Below are positions 36,623 through 44,599 of a stretch of DNA of 64,000 bases, one piece after another. The notes below the pieces were generated by a model. It did not search any database, was not told where the DNA came from, and was given only the letters and a program-made list of their open reading frames with translations. The position numbers were made by a program, and so were the translations under genes. The stretch is from Caryophanon tenue (GTDB taxonomy: Bacteria; Bacillota; Bacilli; Bacillales_A; Planococcaceae): positions 62,001-126,000 of the forward strand of contig NZ_MASJ01000038.1 in the NCBI RefSeq assembly GCF_001700315.1, given 5' to 3'. How positions within the stretch are numbered: position 1 is the first letter of the stretch; the number at the start of each line of letters is the position of its first letter.

Positions 36623-36997
36623 TTATTTTGCTGATTTCACAGCTGCGATAATGACCAATGTCCATGCAGCTAAAAATAGCACGCCACCAATTGGCGTAAT
36701 CGCACCTAATACACCGATGCCCGATAATGCTAATACAATTAAACTTCCTGAAAAGAAATAAATACCTGCATGCATGAAGCGACTTGCCCATGTTAGCTGC
36801 TTACTCGCGCCTAATACACTCATTAAAATACCGATTAAAATTAAACCGCTCGCATGAAACATTTGGTACTGAATGGCCGTTTCCCAAATGCCTGTTGAAT
36901 ATTCATCCAGTACATCCTCTAATGCATGGGCACCGAACGCCCCTAATGCTACTGCTAAAAAACCGTGTGCAGCTCCCGCAATAATTGCCTTTTTCAT
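36623..36997 (-). CDS. ywdK: DUF423 membrane protein (YwdK)
   Basis: A 124-residue DUF423/TMEM256-family integral membrane protein with four helices. The N-terminal AAHGFLAVALGAFGAHALEDVLDEY and the HASGLILIGIL segments are typical. Function is unknown. It is the last gene of the ung - Cys-rich - ywdI - ywdK operon, the same order as in B. subtilis, which supports the name. Confidence 0.92.
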   Translation of the reverse strand: MKKAIIAGAAHGFLAVALGAFGAHALEDVLDEYSTGIWETAIQYQMFHASGLILIGILMSVLGASKQLTWASRFMHAGIYFFSGSLIVLALSGIGVLGAITPIGGVLFLAAWTLVIIAAVKSAK

Positions 36998-37018
36998 GTT
37001 GTTATCGTCCTCCTATCA

Positions 37019-37291
37019 TTAAAAATCAAAGATGGAATCGCCATTTGCGCCATCTTCTTCTACACGCTTCGTCGCTGATAATGATGATACTTGCTGCATA
37101 ACTGGTACTGCCTGTTGTACAGGTTGCATCGGTTGCGTTACTGATTGTGATGCAACTTGCTCACTACGGAGTGCCACATCACATAACGAACGAATCGCCG
37201 TTAATGCTTCACGTGTAGCTTGTGTATTGCCGGCTTGTGCAGCGGCTACTTGTCGTGTAATTTCTTGTAGTAATGTCTCTTTTGAAATCAT
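37019..37291 (-). CDS. ywdI: YwdI family (DUF5327) protein
   Basis: A 90-residue protein. The N-terminal half (MISKETLLQEITRQVAAAQAGNTQATREALTAIRSLCDVAL) is helical and matches the YwdI family; the rest is Gln/Val-rich low complexity ending in ANGDSIFDF, an acidic tail often seen in proteins that touch partners. The start ATG overlaps the stop of the upstream Cys-rich gene (ATGA) with GAGGTG upstream. Function unknown; its conserved place beside ung is the only clue. Confidence 0.8.
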   Translation of the reverse strand: MISKETLLQEITRQVAAAQAGNTQATREALTAIRSLCDVALRSEQVASQSVTQPMQPVQQAVPVMQQVSSLSATKRVEEDGANGDSIFDF

Positions 37292-37461
37292 GTTGTTGCA
37301 CCTCGTTTCGGTGTAAATTTCATACAATCCATACCTGATGATTGCTTAACGACAACAGAAGGGATTTGTGCCGTTTTAAAGCCATATGCCGTACAAGCAC
37401 GTGGATGCGCAGGCTCCCATGTAATTTTCATATGAACGCATTTAAAACAATTAATTTGCAT
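37288..37461 (-). CDS. Small Cys-motif protein downstream of ung
   Basis: A 57-residue protein, MQINCFKCVHMKITWEPAHP at the start, with CxxC (residues 5 and 8) plus Cys near 23 and 46, which could hold a zinc ion. It belongs to a short Bacillales family often labelled 'uracil-DNA glycosylase' in databases only because of its neighbour; it has no UDG fold. Typical family positions PRACTAYGFK and IPSVVVKQSSGMDCMKF are present. A longer in-frame start at 37494 lacks a ribosome-binding site. It is coupled to ywdI by a four-base overlap. Confidence 0.8.
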   Translation of the reverse strand: MQINCFKCVHMKITWEPAHPRACTAYGFKTAQIPSVVVKQSSGMDCMKFTPKRGATT

Positions 37462-37522
37462 AATCTCGCCTTCTTTCTTTATTGAATGTACCATGTTCTG
37501 TTGCTAGATGAAAGTGAGCACT

Positions 37523-38194
37523 TTATGACAAACACCAAGCAATTGGCTGTTTGCCGGCTTGCTGTAGTAAGGCATTAATTTGTGAATAGGGCTTACTCCC
37601 AAAGAAGCCTCGATGCGCACTTAATGGACTTGGATGTGGTGCTTTTAAAATCATATGCTTCGTTGTATCAATTAAACGTTCTTTTTGCTGTGCAGGTCTT
37701 CCCCACAACACAAAAATAATTGGCTCATCACGGGCACTTAACTTCTCAATCACGGTATCAGTAAAGATTTCCCACCCTTTATCCTTATGTGAATGTGCTT
37801 GACCTTGGCGTACCGTTAGCACTGTATTTAACAATAATACACCTTGTTCTGCCCAAGACATTAACGAGCCATGATTTGGTATGTCACAGCCCATGTCAGC
37901 TTGTAGCTCTTTTAACATATTTTTCAAGCTTGGTGGTTGAGGCACACCAGGTTTCACGGAAAAGCTCATGCCGTGTGCTTGCCCCGGTCCGTGATAAGGG
38001 TCTTGCCCTAAAATAACAACTTTAACATCTTCATACGCCGTTACATGAAAGGCACTCCATAAATCATTCATTTGCGGAAAAATGGTTTGTGTCGCGTATT
38101 CCTGCTTTAAAAATTCACGGAGCTGTAAATAGTAAGGCTTCTGAAATTCTTCTCCTAATACAGCTTGCCAATCATTTTGAAAAATTTGCTTCAT
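37523..38194 (-). CDS. ung: Uracil-DNA glycosylase, family 1
   Basis: Removes uracil from DNA in base-excision repair. The 223 residues hold all family-1 motifs: the water-activating Asp in [18 protein letters not shown] (Asp near residue 67), [12 protein letters not shown], and the leucine/His loop [18 protein letters not shown] near 190. Length is typical. It heads the small operon with the Cys-motif gene, ywdI and ywdK and is divergent from pdxK. Confidence 0.97.
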   Translation of the reverse strand: MKQIFQNDWQAVLGEEFQKPYYLQLREFLKQEYATQTIFPQMNDLWSAFHVTAYEDVKVVILGQDPYHGPGQAHGMSFSVKPGVPQPPSLKNMLKELQADMGCDIPNHGSLMSWAEQGVLLLNTVLTVRQGQAHSHKDKGWEIFTDTVIEKLSARDEPIIFVLWGRPAQQKERLIDTTKHMILKAPHPSPLSAHRGFFGSKPYSQINALLQQAGKQPIAWCLS

Positions 38195-38312
38195 TTGCGA
38201 TCGTTCCCTTCTGACCTTATTAAAATTTCGTTTTCTGACTATTTTTATATTGTCAGTTTACTTTTATACTTGTACTTACTATATTGTACTTGAAGGAAAG
38301 AAGGGTTTATAC

Positions 38313-39158
38313 ATGAGTTTAAAAAAGACATTAACAATTGCAGGTTCAGACACATCAGGTGGCGCAGGGATGCAGGCGGATTTAAAAACATTCCAAGAAC
38401 ACGGTACTTACGGAATGGTTGCATTAACAGTTGTTGTAACGATGGACCCAAAAACATGGTCACACCGAGTAGACGCACTTCCTACTGAATTATTACAAGC
38501 ACAAATTGATACGGCAATTTCTACAGGTATTGATGCGATTAAAACAGGTATGCTCGCATCTGAAGACATCATCAAATTAGCAAGCGACGCCATTCAACGC
38601 GCTCAAACGAAAAATGTTGTCATTGACCCAGTAATGGTATGTAAAGGCGACGACGAAGTATTAAATCCCGGCAATACAACAGCAATGATTGACTACTTAC
38701 TACCATATGCAACGGTGATTACGCCAAACTTGTTCGAAGCAGGTCAGCTAGCAGGTACAGGCACACCAAAAACATTAGCGGATATGCAAAAAGCGGCTCA
38801 ACAAATTGTGCAAAAAGGCGCAAAAGCCGTTGTGATTAAAGGTGGTAAAGCATTACAACACGATAAAGCCGTTGATTTATTTTATAACGGCTCAGACTTC
38901 TATTTACTGGAGACAGAAAAGTTTGCCACAACATGGAATCACGGTGCAGGCTGTACATTTGCTGCAGCGATTACAGCCAATTTAGCAAATGGCTTAAGCA
39001 TTGACGAAGCAGTATTTGAAGCGAAGGAATTTGTCGCCGCTGCTATTCAACACGGCTGGGCTTTAAATGATTTCGTTGGACCTGTTATGCATGGCGCGAA
39101 ATCACGCTACGGCGCTCCTGCTGTCACAATTACAAAGCTAGAAGCACAACACGCATAA
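38313..39158 (+). CDS. pdxK: Pyridoxine/hydroxymethylpyrimidine kinase (PdxK/ThiD)
   Basis: Ribokinase-family kinase of 281 residues that phosphorylates pyridoxal/pyridoxine and often also HMP. LTIAGSDTSGGAGMQADLKT at the N terminus, KTGMLAS, DPVMVCKGD, VITPNLFEA and the anion-hole motif NHGAGCTFAAAI near residue 210 are family signatures. The start ATG (MSLKKTLTIAGSD) has GGAAAGAAGGG upstream; the frame is open further upstream but without a good site. Placement beside ung matches B. subtilis pdxK rather than thiD of the tenA operon, so I use pdxK; dual function is possible. Confidence 0.88.
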   Translation: MSLKKTLTIAGSDTSGGAGMQADLKTFQEHGTYGMVALTVVVTMDPKTWSHRVDALPTELLQAQIDTAISTGIDAIKTGMLASEDIIKLASDAIQRAQTKNVVIDPVMVCKGDDEVLNPGNTTAMIDYLLPYATVITPNLFEAGQLAGTGTPKTLADMQKAAQQIVQKGAKAVVIKGGKALQHDKAVDLFYNGSDFYLLETEKFATTWNHGAGCTFAAAITANLANGLSIDEAVFEAKEFVAAAIQHGWALNDFVGPVMHGAKSRYGAPAVTITKLEAQHA

Positions 39159-39163
39159 TTTGC

Positions 39164-39248
39164 AAAAAACATCCTTCAGCAGTTGTCGTTGCTGAAGGAT
39201 GTTTCTTTTTGCCTGACGCACTCTCAGTTGCTGTCCCAACTCTTTTTT
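39164..39248 (-). repeat. Dispersed intergenic repeat, copy D (partial, inverted)
   Basis: On the minus strand AAAAGAGTTGGGACAGCAACTGAG leads into a hairpin (ACATCCTTCAGCAACGACAACTGCTGAAGGATGT) matching the hairpin of copies A-C. The inner 150 bases are absent. It follows pdxK and works as its terminator in the plus direction too. Confidence 0.75.
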
Positions 39249-39338
39249 GCCAGCACCATATTTTTCAAGCGTAATACTCTCTCTACTGAAACACACTTTG
39301 TTATAATAGATGCACAACTTGTCGAAAGGAGACAAACG

Positions 39339-39689
39339 ATGGAAGCAGTTAACCAACAACATTTACAACAACTTATCGACAGCTTTGCCAACAAAGATGT
39401 CTTTATCCACTTAGAAACAACAAATGGTTCTTATGCCACTCATTTTAACGAAAAGTTCTTTAATGCAGGTGCGTTTATTCGCAATGTCCAACTTCGCTAC
39501 GAGTTAGGGAAAATTGTGAGCGACTCACCACACCGTGTCGGCTTAAAGCTTGCACATGGTTGGGTTTATGCACAAGGCATTACGCACTATGAAGTGGATG
39601 AACAAGGCCGCTTATTAATGGCGGGCTTAGATTATGAAGGAAAGCTTGCGGTTGCACTACAAATTAGTGAAACACCGTTCGCTTATTAA
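39339..39689 (+). CDS. yojF: YojF family protein (DUF1806)
   Basis: A 116-residue protein of the YojF/DUF1806 family, which is regularly found directly upstream of the bacillithiol deacetylase bshB2, as here (14-base gap). FFNAGAFIRNVQLRYE, HRVGLKLAHGWVYAQGITHYE and LLMAGLDYEGKLAVALQIS fit the family, a small beta-rich fold. Its role is unknown. The ATG has GAAAGGAG nine bases upstream; an earlier in-frame start lies within the repeat and is rejected. Confidence 0.88.
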   Translation: MEAVNQQHLQQLIDSFANKDVFIHLETTNGSYATHFNEKFFNAGAFIRNVQLRYELGKIVSDSPHRVGLKLAHGWVYAQGITHYEVDEQGRLLMAGLDYEGKLAVALQISETPFAY

Positions 39690-39703
39690 AAGGAGGTTTT
39701 ACG

Positions 39704-40384
39704 ATGTTTGTAGATGAACGTCAAGTATTAGTCGTATTCCCTCACCCTGATGATGAGGCATTTTCTTGCGCCGGTGTTATTCGTCAAATGACAAACCGCG
39801 GCATTCCTGTTACATACGCATGTTTAACATTAGGTGAAATGGGGCGCAACTTAGGGAACCCCCCTTTTGCAACGCGTGAATCATTACCAGAAATTCGTCG
39901 TGCCGAGCTAAAGCAAGCATGTGAAGCGATGGGTATTCAAGATTTACGTATGATGGGCTTACGTGATAAAACGATTGAATTTGAAGATGATGAAAAGATG
40001 ATCCAGCTTGTGACAAATTTAATCGAAGAGCTAAACCCTTCACTAATGATTACATTTTTACCGGGCTATTCAGTGCACCCTGACCATGAAGCAACGGCTC
40101 GTGCGGTGCGTGAAGCAGTGCGTCGCATGCCAGTAGCAGAGCGTCCAACTGTACTTGCAGTAGGCTTTGCGAACAACACATTTGACGAAGTTGGTTTACC
40201 GCCAATTAAAGTCGATATTTCAGACGTTATGGACAATAAAGTTGCAGCACTTCAAGCACACGCGTCTCAAACGGCTTGGATGATGGAAGAAACGAAAAAA
40301 CGTGTCGATGATGGTTCAACAATGACTGAAAGCTGGTTAAAATCAGAAGCATTTTACGTATTAAATGACTTTTTAGACGCATAA
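39704..40384 (+). CDS. bshB2: Bacillithiol biosynthesis deacetylase BshB2
   Basis: Zinc-dependent LmbE-like deacetylase that converts GlcNAc-malate to GlcN-malate in bacillithiol synthesis. The 226 residues show the metal motif PHPDDEAFSCAG (near residue 13-24), LGEMGRN, and the second metal/catalytic site GYSVHPDHEAT near 123-133. In B. subtilis the equivalent YojG acts beside BshB1. AGGAGG is present before the start. It forms an operon with yojF. Confidence 0.94.
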   Translation: MFVDERQVLVVFPHPDDEAFSCAGVIRQMTNRGIPVTYACLTLGEMGRNLGNPPFATRESLPEIRRAELKQACEAMGIQDLRMMGLRDKTIEFEDDEKMIQLVTNLIEELNPSLMITFLPGYSVHPDHEATARAVREAVRRMPVAERPTVLAVGFANNTFDEVGLPPIKVDISDVMDNKVAALQAHASQTAWMMEETKKRVDDGSTMTESWLKSEAFYVLNDFLDA

Positions 40385-40392
40385 TTATCGAA

Positions 40393-40632
40393 GCGAGGCT
40401 GAGACAAAACAAAGTGTTAGGAGAAATCTCGTCATTTCTCCTAACACTTTTCCGCTTTCGTCGTCGTAAATTTTCGAGTAGGCTTTTCTGCGGTACGGCT
40501 CGAGCCTGTAGTCTCTCGCTCGTACTGTCCCGCTAGAAGTCCGCTCTTCATTTAACGACGACGTATCAAATATTTATCATCGAACATCGTTGAGATTGAT
40601 TTGAATTACCCTTCTGTCCCAGCCTCGTTTTT
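40393..40632 (+). repeat. Dispersed intergenic repeat, copy E (related subtype)
   Basis: A 240-base element with inverted ends GCGAGGCTGAGACAAAAC and TTCTGTCCCAGCCTCGTTTT. An internal hairpin (AGTGTTAGGAGAAA ... TTTCTCCTAACACT then TTTT) replaces the CCTTCAGCA hairpin of copies A-D, but GGCTCGAGCCTGTAGTCTC matches copy B's GGCTTGAGCCTGTAGTCTC. It starts eight bases after bshB2. Confidence 0.8.
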
Positions 40633-40997
40633 TATATCTAGCTTGTTCACATTGTTGTAATGTTTACTACATATTTCAAACAACTGCATAACAGTATGCA
40701 TAATTGTATAAATAGAAAACACCAAAATGGAAAACACCAAATAACTTACTATAAAACATTGCATGACGCTGTATATTAATTCAATAATTAATGTATAAAA
40801 TTTGTATACGATATTCACTCAGAAGTGTATAAAGACGTTATTACTCATTATTCACACCCTTATACATATCGAATCCTCCAATGCATACACCACATAATTA
40901 ACTGAAAAGACTGTATTCTTCTAAATCTCTAGACAAATGTATGCAAAATAGCTATCATGAATAAATATTCAATAAAACAATAAATGAGGTTATATAA
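40633..40997. other. Non-coding AT-rich upstream region of yjiH
   Basis: About 365 bases without a credible gene. Several short motifs of the type TGTATA/TATACA and TGCATAC recur (for example around 40697-40712, 40769-40812, 40826-40832, 40861-40867 and 40938-40945). They could be operator half-sites, but this AT-rich background makes chance likely. No clear riboswitch is seen. Confidence 0.4.
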
Positions 40998-42350
40998 ATG
41001 AAGAAAAGTTATAGCGTAAGCAATTGGCTATACTTTATCATCCCGTCAATTTTAGGTGCGTTTTTATTTATGACGCCACTGAAAACAGAAGAAGGATGGA
41101 AAGTACCCATTGCGATGTTAGCAAGTTGGTTAGATGGTATCGTTGTCGATTTGATTGAACCATTTGCCTTATTAATTTTTGCCGTTGCTGCAATTGGCTC
41201 GTTATTTAAATTATTTACACCTGAGCCCGCGCAACGTACGTTTTCAGACCAATTATTCCGTGTTCATTGGTTCTGGATAATTACACGTGTACTAGCATTT
41301 GTCTTTGCCGCAATGGTTTACTTTGGCTTTGGTCCAGAAATGATTACAAGTGGTGACACTGGAGCCTTATTATTCGCTGGTGGTGGTGGATTAGTTACAT
41401 TCCTATTTGTTATTTTCTTATTCGCAGGCATCGTTCTTCCTCTTTTAACAGATTTCGGTTTATTAGAGTTTTTCGGTTCGATGATGGTCAAAATTGTTCG
41501 TCCATTGTTTAAAATCCCTGGTCGCGCGTCAATTGATGCGTTAGCGTCTTGGGTTGGCGATGGGACAATCGGTGTATTATTAACAAATAAGCAATATGAG
41601 GAAGGCAATTACACAAAACGTGAAGCTGCCATTATTGCCACAACATTCTCAGTAGTTTCGATCACATTTAGTATCGTTATTTTAGAAGAGGTTGGCTTAT
41701 CCCAATACTTCCCGCAATATTATGGAACAATTGTGTTATGTGGTATCGTTTTAGCATTATTAATGCCACGTCTTTACCCGCTTCGTGGCAAGGAAGATAC
41801 GTACATTAACGGTCAACCTGCCGATAAAAAGCGTGAAGATTTACCAAAAGGTCATACAGTTTTATCATACGGTCTTGAAAATGCCTTAACAAAAGCACAA
41901 GCGAACCGTAACTTAGGTAAACTTGTCGTTAACGGTTTTAAAAACGTGCTAGATATGTGGATTGCAGTAGCTCCTGTCGTAATGGCATTTGGTACAATCG
42001 CATTAATTTTAGCAACATACACACCTATCTTTAAAATTTTAGGAACACCCTTTGAATACTATTTAGCATTCTTAAATATTCCTGAAGCCGCTGCAGCTGG
42101 TCAAACGATGGTGGTCGGCTTTGCAGATATGCTATTACCAGCCATTTTATCAGCAGGTATTGAATCAGAAATGACGCGCTTCGTTATCGCAACAGTATCT
42201 GTAACACAGCTGATTTATATGTCTGAAATTGGTGGCTTAATTTTAGGAACGAAATTACCAATCAACTTTAAAGATTTAGTCGTTATTTTCTTATTACGTA
42301 CAATTATTTCGTTACCGATTATCGCTGGTATCGCACATTTAATCTTTTAA
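40998..42350 (+). CDS. yjiH: YjiH family membrane protein (nucleoside-recognition/gate domain)
   Basis: A 450-residue integral membrane protein with about ten to eleven helices. The gate-like domains appear around FAGIVLPLLTDFGLLEFFGSMMVKIVRPLFKIPGRASIDALASWVGDGTIGVLLT (residues about 140-195) and in the C-terminal half (LPAILSAGIESEMTRFVIATVSVTQLIYMSEIGGLILG). This is the YjiH family of unknown transport or scaffold function, sharing the nucleoside-recognition (Gate) fold with concentrative nucleoside transporters and spore-maturation SpmAB proteins. Substrate unknown. TGAGG precedes the start; it is a single gene. Confidence 0.88.
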   Translation: MKKSYSVSNWLYFIIPSILGAFLFMTPLKTEEGWKVPIAMLASWLDGIVVDLIEPFALLIFAVAAIGSLFKLFTPEPAQRTFSDQLFRVHWFWIITRVLAFVFAAMVYFGFGPEMITSGDTGALLFAGGGGLVTFLFVIFLFAGIVLPLLTDFGLLEFFGSMMVKIVRPLFKIPGRASIDALASWVGDGTIGVLLTNKQYEEGNYTKREAAIIATTFSVVSITFSIVILEEVGLSQYFPQYYGTIVLCGIVLALLMPRLYPLRGKEDTYINGQPADKKREDLPKGHTVLSYGLENALTKAQANRNLGKLVVNGFKNVLDMWIAVAPVVMAFGTIALILATYTPIFKILGTPFEYYLAFLNIPEAAAAGQTMVVGFADMLLPAILSAGIESEMTRFVIATVSVTQLIYMSEIGGLILGTKLPINFKDLVVIFLLRTIISLPIIAGIAHLIF

Positions 42351-42353
42351 ATA

Positions 42354-42392
42354 AAAATCCCGTACATGCGCCTTTGCGTGTACGGGATTTTA
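42354..42392. terminator. Bidirectional terminator between yjiH and the Ter operon
   Basis: AAATCCCGTACA pairs with TGTACGGGATTT around a GC-rich loop, flanked by A and T runs. It ends both yjiH and the convergent Ter operon. Confidence 0.9.
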
Positions 42393-42394
42393 CG

Positions 42395-43087
42395 TTAGCG
42401 TGAAATTTTTTGTGTACTCGATATCCAATGTTTATACCCCTCTATACTTGACTCATACAATGATGTTTGCGCGATTTCACCAAGATGCTTCGCATATGTG
42501 AAATTAATATTGCCAAATTGATGTTGTACTTTTTGTAAGTATGGGAAGCTTTCTTCACCCGTGCCGATAAACTGCCAATAAATCGGTTGATGCTCTAACA
42601 ATGTTAATACCTCTGTCGTTTCACGTTGGTCGAAATTATTGCCATCCGTTAAAATAAACGCCAATATAGGAACTTCACGTGTCGTTTGAAGCACTTGTCC
42701 AATATACTTTTTACTAAATCCCTTTTTAATTACTTCCTCCTGATACAGTGAAAAATGTATCGCAATGTTTTTCATTAGTGGTGCATATTTCGTTGAAGAT
42801 TCCACTTCAAACATCCGAATAATTTCGCGATATACATAACCTTCTATATTGTCTTCGTCTAGTAACGTAGCACGGTAACTATCGCTGCCAAATACAAACA
42901 TATCAATTTGCTTATTTGCGTCAATAAACTGACTAAGTGCTAATAAATCTTCTAAAAATTGTTGCACCACACCGTCCCGATATAATTCCGTCATTGAACC
43001 ACTAATATCAAGCCCAATAACTACATCACATAGCGGCAATTCATGCCCATTCAAAAATTGAGCAGCTGTTTGTCTTTTTTGTTGCAT
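42395..43087 (-). CDS. vWA-domain protein of the Ter operon
   Basis: A 230-residue von Willebrand factor A protein, the TerF/TerY type found with TerD genes. The MIDAS metal site is intact: DISGSM (residues 27-32), a Thr around residue 103 (STKYAP) and LTDGNN near 155. The ATG is chosen for a GAGGTG site; an upstream in-frame reading runs through the stop of the neighbour. It is the last gene of the Ter operon, 62 bases after the TerA-like gene. Such vWA proteins are thought to assemble metal-dependent complexes with TerD-type proteins. Confidence 0.85.
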   Translation of the reverse strand: MQQKRQTAAQFLNGHELPLCDVVIGLDISGSMTELYRDGVVQQFLEDLLALSQFIDANKQIDMFVFGSDSYRATLLDEDNIEGYVYREIIRMFEVESSTKYAPLMKNIAIHFSLYQEEVIKKGFSKKYIGQVLQTTREVPILAFILTDGNNFDQRETTEVLTLLEHQPIYWQFIGTGEESFPYLQKVQHQFGNINFTYAKHLGEIAQTSLYESSIEGYKHWISSTQKISR

Positions 43088-43149
43088 ACGTATCACCTCA
43101 ACATTATCTAAAAAGAGGAGCATGTATCGATACACCGCTCCTCCATTTT

Positions 43150-43779
43150 TTATTTTGAACCTGCCTGCCACTGCATTCCCCATTGATAATGCCGGTCCAT
43201 ATTTTGATGACCATTAAAATATTCAACTAAACGTTCCACACGAAACGTTTCATTTTTCACATTTTCAATCATTGCAATCGCACACATAATTTTACCGTCT
43301 TGATGTTCATTTAAACGCACTTCAATATCAGCACCACCTGGATATTTCAATGTCACAACACCATTTGCTTGTGACCAATTGGCAGCACCTTCATAAATAA
43401 ATGCGTAAATTAATACGCGTTTAATCGCAGCGATTTTTTTGCCGTTGATACGTAAGTTTTCACCGTTAGACACTTCTCCTGTCCGGTCGTCACCATCTAA
43501 ATGAATATACGGCGCATTATTAAAATCACCGAACGCGTTGCCAAGTGCTTGAACACAGCCTTTATAGCCGTCTGTCAGTTCAAATAAACAGCCTAAATCT
43601 AAATCAACATTTTGTGTTTTCCCACTTCCAAGTAATGAAGATAAAAAGCCCTTTTTTTGCGGTGCTGCTTGCTGTTCCCAATTTAAATTAATATGAATTT
43701 CACCTAGAGACTGACTACCTTTTGTTAAGTTAATGGACTGTCCTTTTTTCGTCAATTCAACTTTATTCAAATTTACCAC
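43150..43779 (-). CDS. TerA-like TerD-superfamily protein
   Basis: A 209-residue member of the TerD superfamily closest to TerA: TKKGQSINLTKGSQSLGEIHINLNW at the N terminus, LDLGCLFELTDGYKGCVQALGNAFGDFNNAPYIHLDGDDRTGE in the middle, and RVLIYAFIYEGAANWSQANGVVTLKYP. The Ca-binding acidic residues (DLDLG, LDGDDRTGE) are partly kept. An insertion (AAPQKKGFLSSLLGSGKTQN) near residue 40 parallels the insertion of the 50406-51014 paralogue. It lies between the HAD and vWA genes of the same operon. Confidence 0.85.
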   Translation of the reverse strand: MVNLNKVELTKKGQSINLTKGSQSLGEIHINLNWEQQAAPQKKGFLSSLLGSGKTQNVDLDLGCLFELTDGYKGCVQALGNAFGDFNNAPYIHLDGDDRTGEVSNGENLRINGKKIAAIKRVLIYAFIYEGAANWSQANGVVTLKYPGGADIEVRLNEHQDGKIMCAIAMIENVKNETFRVERLVEYFNGHQNMDRHYQWGMQWQAGSK

Positions 43780-43801
43780 AACATATCTGCCCCCTTTAGC
43801 T

Positions 43802-44599
43802 TTATTTTACCTTACATCCCTCAATTGTCAAAATTTTCTGTAATATATCTTCCGCGAATGCCGCACCTTCTTTTAACACTACTTTAACAGGTGCATCTTC
43901 ACCGTAATGTGCATATACTTCACCATGTTTCGGCGTATAACCAATATCGGCAATTTGCATCATACCTAAGTCCATCATTGAATCCCCTGCAGCAATATGA
44001 CAAGAATGTGGTAATTGGTCGCGTACATAATGAACTGCCGCTTCTTTCGTTAAGCTTTTCGGCAATGCATAAAACTTACGACCATGTAAATACGATACCC
44101 ACCCTTCCTGCTCTAGTTCTTGCTGAAATTCACCTAAACTATCGTGGCACAATGCGGCTTCATCAACAGCTAACATATAAAATAAGTTTTCCACTTCGTA
44201 CTCACGTAAAAAGAATTCACGTTGACGATGAAGTGTAAAGCGCTCTTTAAATGATGTTATCGGCAATAAATCGGCAAATGATTGTTGCACGATTTCATCC
44301 CACTGCGCATCACGCTGACCATCTTTAAACACAATCCCTCCATTTGCGACAACTGCATACTGCGGGATTAATTGCTGTTGGAAAAATGAAATACGCTCAT
44401 ACTGTAGTTGCGAACGTGTTGTAACTGGCACAACATAGGCAGACTGTGTTAAATCTTGTAATAGTGCCATTTCACGATTCGACATAAAGGACTGTGCCTT
44501 CCCATCTAAATATTCAATGCATGTGCAGTCAGTCGTATCACCAATCGTACGGTGTGAGAAAATAAGCGTACGGTCTAAATCTGATGTAAATAATTTCAT
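43802..44599 (-). CDS. HAD-superfamily phosphatase of the Ter-associated biosynthetic module
   Basis: A 265-residue HAD hydrolase. The catalytic DxD motif is at the N terminus (TSDLDRTL, Asp 7 and 9), the TTRS motif (motif II) near residue 60, and the C-terminal Lys/DSMMDLGMM motif (GDSMMDLGMMQIADIGYTP) near 205. The cap region resembles sucrose-phosphatase-like HADs. Its start overlaps the StiP stop by four bases. In Ter gene clusters such HADs accompany PRTases and CitE-like proteins and are predicted to dephosphorylate a nucleotide-like product. Confidence 0.87.
   Translation of the reverse strand: MKLFTSDLDRTLIFSHRTIGDTTDCTCIEYLDGKAQSFMSNREMALLQDLTQSAYVVPVTTRSQLQYERISFFQQQLIPQYAVVANGGIVFKDGQRDAQWDEIVQQSFADLLPITSFKERFTLHRQREFFLREYEVENLFYMLAVDEAALCHDSLGEFQQELEQEGWVSYLHGRKFYALPKSLTKEAAVHYVRDQLPHSCHIAAGDSMMDLGMMQIADIGYTPKHGEVYAHYGEDAPVKVVLKEGAAFAEDILQKILTIEGCKVK

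Noticed and set aside
40606-40818. 70-codon hydrophobic frame on the minus strand
   Set aside because: Starts at a GTG without a ribosome-binding site, lies partly in repeat E and is low-complexity; likely a chance frame.
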